Below are positions 1 through 5,594 of a stretch of 10,753 nucleotides of DNA, piece by piece. Each line of letters begins with the position of its first letter. The stretch's first letter is position 1. The notes under the pieces are model-generated. The model ran no database searches. It was not told the DNA's origin and worked only from the letters and a program-made list of their open reading frames with translations. The position numbers and the translations under genes are program-made. The stretch is from CAZNDN01 sp964571815. Lineage in GTDB: Bacteria; Fibrobacterota; Chitinivibrionia; Chitinivibrionales; WJKA01. Location of the stretch: positions 1 to 10,753 of the forward strand of contig CAZNDN010000135.1 in the NCBI GenBank assembly GCA_964571815.1, given 5' to 3'.

Positions 1-82
1 GTTCTTAGTTTCGCGTGTTTCGCGTATTTCGTAGTTTTGCCTTTCTTGCCCCCCTTCCTTTCCCGTGTTTCGTAGTTTCCTC
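1..82. repeat. Short tandem and direct repeat tract (ACGAAAnAC type)
   Basis: Nine-base units follow one another at 8-16, 17-25 and 26-34 (GTTTCGCGT twice, then the variant ATTTCGTAG). The 14-base string GTRTTTCGTAGTTT occurs at 25-38 and again at 65-78, exactly 40 bases apart. The tract is strongly T/C-rich on this strand, unlike the GC-rich coding DNA beside it. Similar ACGAAA-rich intergenic repeats are common in draft genomes of several phyla and often give rise to spurious small proteins. It lies just past the 3' end of the minus-strand gene that stops at 137. Confidence 0.6.
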
Positions 83-136
83 TTTCCTGACCTCTCTTGC
101 TTTCCCGCTCAAACATAATCGACGGACCATCTGCTT

Positions 137-886
137 TTACAGTGTATTTCCCGTGCTCGTCTGCCGTGACTTGTATGCCGCCGCGATCACCACGCGAATT
201 GATGCGGGTGACATGTCGGTCAGGCCCACCCGCTGCACGAGCGGGTGACGCTTGATCCGCTGAATCGCATCGATATCCAGCGCTCGAAACCGCAGCTCGC
301 ACCGGGGAAGGATAAACCTCAGCGTTTTGATGTTACCCGCGAGCCGATTGCGTATGTGTATCAATCGCTCCCACAGGTTTTCCTTTTTCGCCTCGAACTC
401 TTTCCGCATGAAATGTTTCTTCTCGACACGCTCTTCCGTGCCCCGGGGTTGTTCGGCGCCCCGCACTATTCGCGAGATCACATCGAGCAGCCGCGGGTTC
501 TTGCGCAACGAATCACCGTCGCTGAGCCACTCCCGCATCTCCAGGTAGATTCCGGCCTCATCCCGCATCCGGACAATATCCTGGTCCGGGAATATGTCGG
601 GGTGGAGAAGCACCGACGGAAGCATCAGACTGTGTTCATGAAGATCGTGAACTGCGAACTGATACCGATCGAACACCACGACCACCGAGCACGCGATCGC
701 GGGGTTGATCCGGGCGAGGGTCTGCTCCGCCCCCGATGCACACCGGCGTATCTCGCGGATACTCATGGTGGTGCGACCGGCCGGGGACTGCCCGGGGCCC
801 GGGCGCGGCGGCGCCGGTGCGGGGGCAATGCTTTCCGACGTTGCGTCCGGCTTAACGGAAGCCCATCCTGCGGTCCTGTTTGTCAT
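137..886 (-). CDS. Conserved-looking hypothetical protein, partner of tandem AAA+ ATPase
   Basis: This 249-residue protein belongs to no family I recognise. It is the second gene of a minus-strand pair: its ATG at 886 lies 35 nt inside the end of the upstream AAA+ gene, which suggests translational coupling. No strong Shine-Dalgarno precedes 886; a later in-frame ATG at 766 (residue 41) also lacks one, but the GC-rich third positions between the two look coding, so I keep 886. Visible parts are a Pro/Ala-rich linker (about residues 21-37), a hydrophobic strand-like stretch (SVVVVFDRYQF, 67-77), and a highly charged, probably helical or coiled segment (about 145-185). A basic C-terminal third follows (about 186-249, including LPRCELRFRALDIDAIQRIKRH). 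There is no signal peptide, membrane segment or obvious nuclease motif. It may be a substrate adaptor or effector of the ATPase; that is inference from gene order only. Confidence 0.75.
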   Translation of the reverse strand: MTNRTAGWASVKPDATSESIAPAPAPPRPGPGQSPAGRTTMSIREIRRCASGAEQTLARINPAIACSVVVVFDRYQFAVHDLHEHSLMLPSVLLHPDIFPDQDIVRMRDEAGIYLEMREWLSDGDSLRKNPRLLDVISRIVRGAEQPRGTEERVEKKHFMRKEFEAKKENLWERLIHIRNRLAGNIKTLRFILPRCELRFRALDIDAIQRIKRHPLVQRVGLTDMSPASIRVVIAAAYKSRQTSTGNTL

Positions 887-3143
887 TTCTGAGTCTCACT
901 TCGCCGCGCAGCGCATCGATCACTGTCGCGTGGTCGATCTTGTCCCGCGGCATGAACGAAAACCTCCGGTGCACGGCGTTGAAATCACCGGGCGCCAGTC
1001 CCCGCAGGGCATGCAGCTCCGAGACCACGCCGGCGGGAACGGGCTTGTCGATCAGCTTCTCGAAAAACACCCGGTAGAGCTTCTCCGCCGCCTTCCCGGC
1101 GACATAGCCGAATTCCAGTTTCAGGCTGAATCGTCTCATCACCGCCGGATCCATGATCTCCCGGAGGTTTGTGGCGCAGATCAGCATGCCCCGCAGGTTC
1201 TCCATCCGTGTCAGCAGCTCATTGACCTGGCTCACCTCCCAGGAGTGACTCGCGGCTTCCCTGCTCCGAAACAGACTGTCGGCTTCATCGATAAAAAGAA
1301 TCGCCTTGTCCCGGGACGCTTCTTCGAATGCGCTCCTGATCTGTTTCTCCGTTTCTCCAACCCACATGCTCAGAAGATCACTTGCGCGTTTGACCAGCAG
1401 ACGCCGGTGTGTCATGCGTGCAAGATACCCGGCAAACTCGGTCTTTCCGGTGCCGGGCGGGCCGTACAGAAGCAGATTCAGGTTCAGGGCGCGGCCGCGT
1501 TCGGCGGCTTCCGTTCTCCAGTGCTCGTCGAAAGCCGCCACCGTGTCGACCGCGGTTTGGATTCCTCCCGTGACGTTGAGGATGTCAACGGTGTAGTCCG
1601 GGGCCGTGCTCTGTCTGCAGTCGTTCTCCCGATCCACTCCAAGGATTCTGGTGTGCGCTTTGAGGATACTCTCGATGGTCTCCACCATCTCGCCGTGCCG
1701 GTCGGGGGCTTTGCTCATGTGCGCCACGTTCCTCAAGGCTACGTCAATACCCCCCGCGCCGACCTCGTAGGTTTCGGCGAATCGATCGGTTACCGCGGGG
1801 CTCAGGCGCCGGGAAAGGTGATACCTGCGAACCACCCGCCGCCAGATCTGCCGGCGTTGCCGCAACGTGAACCGCTCGAACGCAACCGAGTAGTCGAACC
1901 GCCGCCGTGTCGATTCATCCATACCATCCCAGCGATTGGTAATCCACACGGTCGGACACCGGCTTTCATCGAGCAGCTTGTTGATCTGCCCCTTCTCCGC
2001 AACCGGCGAGCCGAAAAAATCCAGCCCCCGGTTATTCAGCAGCGAATCGGCTTCATCCACGATAAGCATGGACCTGCCGGGATCGACCGTCTTCCGGCAG
2101 GCCAGCAGGGCCCGGTACCGGAACGCATTCACATTGGCCTGATCGTGCTTTTCCCGGTCCATATTGTGTACTTCATAGACCCTGTAGCCGAGGCGTCTGC
2201 CCAGCGAGCGGGCGAATTCGGTTTTGCCCGTACCCGGTCTTCCATAGAGCAGAATATTGGGGCCTTTGCCGCGCGGACGGTTGGCGGCGATCGTTTTCAG
2301 GGCCTGGATATGACGGGAGCCGAACGTGTAGTAGTCCATGGGCAGGGTCCTTCCTCGATACGCGCCGAAATACTTGCGACCGATCGGGACCTTCGACAGC
2401 CCCACGATGAAGCGGGAGATGTCGCCGGCAATGTCGCCGTCGTCTTCGAGAATCCCCGCGCGGAGCAGGCTCGATGAAGAGTCCAGGGCGGACACGACCG
2501 ACAGGCGCGGGAGGCCGGTCATGATCGAAAAAGGCAGCGGGTTCACCACTCCCGTTCCACGGCTGTGCCTGATTCGGAGGTGATCGTGCAAGTCGTCGAA
2601 AATCTGCTCGACATCACGACTCCATGCCAGACAATGGGCCAGAAGGAGGAGTTCGATATCTATTCGGCTCAAGTCAAACAGCTCGGCAAGCTGCTCCAGC
2701 CGCGCCGTGGTTTTCCCGCCCGGCAACCGCTTTCCCGTGTGGTCATGAACGCTGCACAGGCGGGTGAGGATGCCCGAAGAGACCTTTCCGCGCAGTGCCG
2801 TTCTCTTGACCATGTCGCACAGAATCGAGTCAATGCCCTCGGAATCGAGATTCTCGCGCGACTTCTCAACGAAAGAACGATCCCGCCTGCCCTGCGCCAC
2901 CGAACAGAACACCTCCATCTTCATGCTCCCGGGAAGGTACGAGAGCGCTATCTCCATGATATCGCGGGTGAAAAGCACGTGCGTATAGGCAAGAGTGTTG
3001 ATCAAATACTCAAGCTCACGCCTCTGGGTGATTGACCTGATCCTGCGAGGCGACCGGACCCGGCCGGTGCGTTTGCGGTCCGATTTCAAGGCCCTCCAGA
3101 CTCGATACGAGGTCTTGCTCAGTTTTTTTCCGTTCCCGCTCAT
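852..3143 (-). CDS. Tandem AAA+ ATPase (two AAA domains, COG0464-like)
   Basis: This predicted cytoplasmic ATPase of 763 residues probably remodels or unfolds a protein substrate. I chose the ATG at 3143 because GAGGGAG (3151-3157) lies 7 nt upstream; the frame stays open to 3224, but without such a site. Residues 1 to about 270 form a basic, mostly helical N-terminal region I cannot name. Domain 1 has Walker A GRPGTGKT (301-308), Walker B LIVDEAD (360-366), sensor-1 Asn (TN, 402-403) and arginine-finger region RRRFD (413-417). Domain 2 has Walker A GPPGTGKT (561-568), pore loop MWVGE (593-597), Walker B LFIDEAD (616-622), sensor-1 TN (658-659), RRF (670-672) and a sensor-2-like PGDF (718-721). 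Both sites look catalytically intact. Domain 2 resembles the Vps4/katanin/p97 type, whereas domain 1 lacks an aromatic pore loop. It is followed by the overlapping unknown gene and faces a WYL regulator. Its cellular role is unknown. Confidence 0.93.
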   Translation of the reverse strand: MSGNGKKLSKTSYRVWRALKSDRKRTGRVRSPRRIRSITQRRELEYLINTLAYTHVLFTRDIMEIALSYLPGSMKMEVFCSVAQGRRDRSFVEKSRENLDSEGIDSILCDMVKRTALRGKVSSGILTRLCSVHDHTGKRLPGGKTTARLEQLAELFDLSRIDIELLLLAHCLAWSRDVEQIFDDLHDHLRIRHSRGTGVVNPLPFSIMTGLPRLSVVSALDSSSSLLRAGILEDDGDIAGDISRFIVGLSKVPIGRKYFGAYRGRTLPMDYYTFGSRHIQALKTIAANRPRGKGPNILLYGRPGTGKTEFARSLGRRLGYRVYEVHNMDREKHDQANVNAFRYRALLACRKTVDPGRSMLIVDEADSLLNNRGLDFFGSPVAEKGQINKLLDESRCPTVWITNRWDGMDESTRRRFDYSVAFERFTLRQRRQIWRRVVRRYHLSRRLSPAVTDRFAETYEVGAGGIDVALRNVAHMSKAPDRHGEMVETIESILKAHTRILGVDRENDCRQSTAPDYTVDILNVTGGIQTAVDTVAAFDEHWRTEAAERGRALNLNLLLYGPPGTGKTEFAGYLARMTHRRLLVKRASDLLSMWVGETEKQIRSAFEEASRDKAILFIDEADSLFRSREAASHSWEVSQVNELLTRMENLRGMLICATNLREIMDPAVMRRFSLKLEFGYVAGKAAEKLYRVFFEKLIDKPVPAGVVSELHALRGLAPGDFNAVHRRFSFMPRDKIDHATVIDALRGEVRLRNDKQDRRMGFR

Positions 3144-3216
3144 CGCTCCACTCCCTCTTCTGAAGGTTGGGGGATTCGCCTCCGGCGGTGGTTCGAGAAG
3201 AAAGATACTCACGCCT

Positions 3217-3235
3217 TGCGACAATTACCGTCGCA
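3217..3235. promoter_or_regulatory. Candidate operator in divergent intergenic region
   Basis: TGCGACAATTACCGTCGCA is a perfect inverted repeat with 6-bp arms and a 7-bp spacer. It lies near the middle of the 130 bp between the two divergent starts (3143 minus, 3274 plus). It overlaps a weak candidate -35 (TTGCGA, 3216-3221) for the plus-strand regulator, with TGTATT (3240-3245) as a poor -10. On the minus strand TATCTT (complement of 3202-3207) is an equally weak -10 for the ATPase gene. A dimeric helix-turn-helix protein bound here could repress both directions; the regulator encoded alongside is the obvious candidate. The symmetry is seen directly; its function is inferred. Confidence 0.5.
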
Positions 3236-3273
3236 CTCTTGTATTTTCTTTCCAACACCGGTCGGGAGGCGTT

Positions 3274-4302
3274 ATGTCCGTTACGGAAACCCCGCGCGGG
3301 GAGCGCATGGCGGCGATTCTGCTGCATCTTGTCCGCAATCGTCACCGGAAATTCTCCGCCGGCGACATTCACGCATGGCTCAACATGACCGAACCCGTGA
3401 TACTTCGGAACGTGCAGCGGGACCTGAAAGTACTCGCGGAGCGTCACGATGACATTATCGGGGTGCAGCGGCGCGCAAACAGACGGTACTATTTCATCAA
3501 GCCCGACATGCGGGACAAGATGAGCCTGCCGATCGAGAAAAACGGGCTCCTGGCCCTGTTTCTATTGAAACGACTCCAATCCTTTTTCGATCTCGATACC
3601 GGGAATATGCGGCGTCTCAGTGAAGGGATCGCGGAGTTGAGCGCCCGGGACGACTACGACCTGTTCGAGGACCTGGATGAGCGCTTGAGCGAGACGACCT
3701 TTTTCATGGGCGAGCGCTCGCTTCTCAATCTCCGCGGGAGCATGCTCAACGATCTTCTCACGGGGCTGGTTGAAGGACGGGGGGTTGAGACCACCTACCG
3801 AAAGTCCGATACCCTTCAGCCCGTGCGCCGCACGATCCGTCCGGTGAAACTCATACTCTACAAAGGCGAGCTGTATTTCATCTGCATCTCCCGGCGGCAC
3901 GCGGACAGGGACTACTATATCAAGCTGTCGCGGATCGTGACGGCAACGCTTGGTGAGGAGCGGTTCAGCGTCTCCGCAGCCCGTCGGGAGAGAATCGACA
4001 GGCGGCTCTCGTCGAGTTTCGGCATGCTGGACGCCGATGAGCCGCGGCCGCGGAGCGTGACCCTGCAATTTCCCCGCTACATGAAACTGCTGCTCTCGGA
4101 GCGACGCTTTCACCCTTCGCAAACATTGCGCGAAGACACGGAAGGCAACGTGATACTCACCATGAAGGCCCCGGTTGACAAGGACCTTGTACAGTGGGTG
4201 CTTGGATGGAGCGACACGGTCCAGGTCCTCACACCCCGCTCGCTTCGCCGGAAACTGGCCGCCATGGGCGATTTTCTTCGGACAACGTACGCGGCAAGGT
4301 GA
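3274..4302 (+). CDS. WYL-domain transcriptional regulator (wHTH-WYL-WCX)
   Basis: This DNA-binding regulator of 342 residues probably controls itself and the divergent ATPase operon. The ATG at 3274 is chosen because GGGAGG (3264-3269) stands 4 nt before it; the frame is open back to 2995, but that part overlaps the opposite gene. Residues about 8-78 form a winged helix-turn-helix ending in the wing RRANRRYYF. A helical linker follows (about 85-150). The WYL domain (about 155-230) shows the conserved RRTIRPVKLILYKGELYFI stretch (185-203), in which LYF stands where Trp-Tyr-Leu is usual, and then YYIKLSRI with the conserved Arg220. The C-terminal WCX extension (about 258-341) ends with the typical pattern VLGWSDTVQVLTPRSLRRKL. 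WYL domains sense ligands, some of them nucleic acids or nucleotides, and BrxR/CapW relatives repress defence systems. The ligand here is unknown. Confidence 0.92.
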   Translation: MSVTETPRGERMAAILLHLVRNRHRKFSAGDIHAWLNMTEPVILRNVQRDLKVLAERHDDIIGVQRRANRRYYFIKPDMRDKMSLPIEKNGLLALFLLKRLQSFFDLDTGNMRRLSEGIAELSARDDYDLFEDLDERLSETTFFMGERSLLNLRGSMLNDLLTGLVEGRGVETTYRKSDTLQPVRRTIRPVKLILYKGELYFICISRRHADRDYYIKLSRIVTATLGEERFSVSAARRERIDRRLSSSFGMLDADEPRPRSVTLQFPRYMKLLLSERRFHPSQTLREDTEGNVILTMKAPVDKDLVQWVLGWSDTVQVLTPRSLRRKLAAMGDFLRTTYAAR

Positions 4303-4498
4303 TGCCGTGGCAGTGGTCGTACGCTCGGTGGTCATTGGGTTTCGCGCACAGGTTTCGTCTGCAGAGGGGTGGAATTGGGGACCCAAAGATTCCCGGCTGG
4401 ATTGTGTGCAGGTTCGGGTGCGACAGCGGACCCTGCAACGAAGATCACGGCAGTGTAGTGCACGCTGAAATCATTCCCCGAAACATTCCTGAACGTAG

Positions 4499-4560
4499 CC
4501 ACAGAGAACGAAATGGATTTGTTCTCCCCTGCTTCTCCGTGCCCCCTGTGCCCTCTGTGG
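4499..4560. repeat. Palindromic intergenic repeat (CCACAGAG...CTCTGTGG)
   Basis: The element begins with CCACAGAG (4499-4506) and ends with its exact reverse complement CTCTGTGG (4553-4560). The right arm (TCCGTGCCCCCTGTGCCC) carries the CTCCGTG/CTGTG motif series typical of a widespread class of 'CACAGAG' intergenic repeats in bacterial genomes. The left arm and centre (about 4507-4535) have diverged, so pairing is imperfect inside. It does not code for protein. Such elements are usually non-autonomous repeats present in many copies per genome; copy number cannot be judged from this window. Confidence 0.6.
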
Positions 4561-4610
4561 TAGAAAGCTCTCCGCGCCGCAAAACCCCGGTACGAAACCT
4601 GTTAATATGT

Positions 4611-4626
4611 TATATTATATAATATA
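4611..4626. promoter_or_regulatory. AT-rich palindrome with -10 box, likely antitoxin operator/promoter
   Basis: TATATTATATAATATA is a perfect 16-bp palindrome in otherwise GC-rich DNA, ending 44 nt before the antitoxin start. It contains a consensus -10 hexamer TATAAT at 4618-4623 on the plus strand and, by symmetry, one on the minus strand. No good -35 is seen 16-18 bp upstream. Type II antitoxins with a ribbon-helix-helix fold normally repress their own operon by binding palindromes at the promoter, so this is the most likely autoregulatory site. Confidence 0.55.
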
Positions 4627-4654
4627 CGTGCCGTGTCCTCCTCATGCCCCTGCG

Positions 4655-4661
4655 AAGGGAG
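4655..4661 (+). promoter_or_regulatory. Ribosome binding site that fixes the antitoxin start
   Basis: AAGGGAG lies 9 nt before the GTG at 4671. The upstream in-frame ATG at 4644 has only TCCTCCTC-like pyrimidine sequence before it. Starting at the GTG also puts the protein's first residues at the DNA-binding beta strand, as is usual for this family. Confidence 0.65.
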
Positions 4662-4670
4662 CCCTCAGCA

Positions 4671-4901
4671 GTGCCTCAACTGTCGCTGTATATCGATGAG
4701 CCGACGCTGAAAAAGGTGCGTTCGGCGGCCCGGAAGAGCCGGGTATCCGTGTCAAAATGGGTCAGGTCGCGAATTCGCACGAGTGTTGAATCCTCCTGGC
4801 CGCCGGGATACTTCGATCTCCAGGGAAGTATCACCGACTCTGGTTTCACCAGACCCGAACAGTTGGACACGGGGACAGATATGCCGCGGGAGAAGATGTG
4901 A
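4671..4901 (+). CDS. Type II antitoxin, ribbon-helix-helix family
   Basis: This antitoxin of 76 residues neutralises the PIN toxin encoded immediately downstream and probably represses the operon. Residues 3-9 (QLSLYID) form the DNA-contacting beta strand. Helices follow at about 10-23 (EPTLKKVRSAARKS) and 27-38 (VSKWVRSRIRTS), which together make the ribbon-helix-helix. The tail (about 40-65) with the pattern WPPGYFDLQGSITD is typical of an antitoxin family paired with VapC-like toxins and would wrap the toxin. The GTG start is supported by AAGGGAG 9 nt upstream; using the ATG at 4644 would add nine residues. Its last codon and stop (ATGTGA) overlap the toxin's GTG start by 4 nt, giving coupled translation. 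A vapB-type name would be reasonable, but the exact subfamily was not verified. Confidence 0.85.
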   Translation: MPQLSLYIDEPTLKKVRSAARKSRVSVSKWVRSRIRTSVESSWPPGYFDLQGSITDSGFTRPEQLDTGTDMPREKM

Positions 4902-5296
4902 CCTGGTTTCTCGACACCAACACCTGCATCTTCTTCCTGAAAGGCGTGTCGCCCGGAATAGCCCGAAACATGGAGCGTCACGGTCCCCGCGATATCAAGA
5001 TACCGTCCATGGTGGCCGCGGAGCTGATGCTCGGGGCCGCGAAAAGCGCGAAGGCGCGCAGCAGCGCCGAAGTGATCGAGAAGTTCCTTGCCCCCATGGA
5101 GATAGTCCCTTTCGACCGCGGCGCCGCGGAGTGCTACGCCCGGATCCGTGCCGGTCTGGAACGGAAAGGAAAGACTATCGGGCCCAACGATCTGGTGATT
5201 GCAGCCACCGCGCTTGCCCACAATGCTACCCTTGTTACCAACAACGTCCGGGAGTTCAAGCGAGTTACCGGACTAGCGGTCACCGATTGGACATAG
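4898..5296 (+). CDS. vapC: VapC-like PIN-domain ribonuclease toxin
   Basis: This toxin of 132 residues, a complete PIN domain, cleaves RNA with Mg2+; VapC enzymes usually cut initiator or other tRNAs or 23S rRNA, and the target here is unknown. Expected acidic residues are present: Asp6 with Asn8 in FLDTNTCIF, Glu42 in VAAELMLGA, and Asp98 in GPNDLVIAATA. The region TLVTNNVREFKRVTGLAVTDW (112-131) is the classical VapC ending, with Asn115/Asn116 near the fourth metal-ligand position. The GTG start at 4898 is preceded by GGGAG (4888-4892) and overlaps the antitoxin stop by 4 nt. The length is normal, with no frameshift. It ends 19 nt before the assembly gap, so nothing is known of the next downstream gene. 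Confidence 0.93.
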   Translation: MTWFLDTNTCIFFLKGVSPGIARNMERHGPRDIKIPSMVAAELMLGAAKSAKARSSAEVIEKFLAPMEIVPFDRGAAECYARIRAGLERKGKTIGPNDLVIAATALAHNATLVTNNVREFKRVTGLAVTDWT

Positions 5297-5315
5297 CGGG
5301 CAGCAATCTCACCGG

Positions 5316-5415
5316 NNNNNNNNNNNNNNNNNNNNNNNNNNNNNNNNNNNNNNNNNNNNNNNNNNNNNNNNNNNNNNNNNNNNNNNNNNNNNNNNNNNNN
5401 NNNNNNNNNNNNNNN
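5316..5415. other. Assembly gap, 100 N
   Basis: There are exactly 100 unknown bases, the conventional placeholder for a gap of unknown length in a scaffold. Any number of genes could be missing, and the order of the two halves rests on read pairing or similar evidence. Confidence 0.97.
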
Positions 5416-5421
5416 CCTCCG

Positions 5422-5454
5422 GCCGGTGGTTGCCGCCCAACCGGCAAATGCCGG
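5422..5454. repeat. REP-like palindromic structure at the gap edge
   Basis: CCGGCA (5441-5446) and TGCCGG (5449-5454) are perfect arms two bases apart. GCCGGT (5422-5427) is also complementary to ACCGGC (5440-5445), giving overlapping alternative hairpins. Read on the minus strand, CCCGGCATTTGCCGG resembles the common extragenic palindromes of many bacteria. A multi-copy repeat here would explain why the assembly broke. Confidence 0.4.
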
Positions 5455-5594
5455 GATGAATAAGCTGTCCTCGTCAGTAACCCGCTTTGCCGCCGCTCTT
5501 CCAAAACTGACCACACGGCAGCCCCTCCCCTGTCGGGTCTAGTATTTTTTGACACCGACCAAACCTTTGCTCAACCAGTTCAGAAAGGCTTGCC

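Larger units (their letters stand above)
4303..4670. other. Intergenic region between WYL gene and toxin-antitoxin operon
   Basis: No convincing gene is seen; the open frames here have no ribosome site or recognisable content. The region holds a possible hairpin with TGCAGG/CCTGCA arms (4407-4412 and 4432-4437), a TTGGG-GA-CCCAA inverted repeat (4375-4386), a larger palindromic repeat (4499-4560) and the AT-rich promoter/operator region of the toxin-antitoxin pair (4601-4626). No hairpin followed by a T-tract was found after the WYL gene, so its terminator is unidentified. Confidence 0.6.
5297..5594. other. Intergenic region containing the assembly gap
   Basis: Real sequence here is 19 nt on the left and about 179 nt on the right of the gap. 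No gene is supported. A REP-like structure touches the right edge of the gap (5422-5454). TTGACA at 5549-5554 matches a -35 box, but no acceptable -10 lies 16-18 bp downstream, so the permease promoter is not identified. No purine-riboswitch pattern was seen before the permease. Confidence 0.55.

Noticed and set aside
245..892. Plus-strand open frame opposite the 249-residue gene
   Set aside because: The minus-strand frame is favoured by its operon position and overlap with the ATPase gene; the plus-strand frame has no ribosome site. This is the least certain strand choice in the window.
705..2477. Long open frame on the plus strand opposite the AAA+ gene
   Set aside because: It is antisense to clear Walker A/B coding sequence, has no domain content or ribosome site, and arises from the GC-rich codon pattern of the real gene.
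4644..4670. ATG at 4644 as antitoxin start
   Set aside because: No ribosome site precedes it, while the GTG at 4671 has AAGGGAG 9 nt upstream and gives the expected N-terminal beta strand.
5416..5594. Purine riboswitch before the permease
   Set aside because: I looked for the three-way junction core and flanking loops of the purine aptamer and saw no match; the partial TTGACA box at 5549 also lacks a -10.
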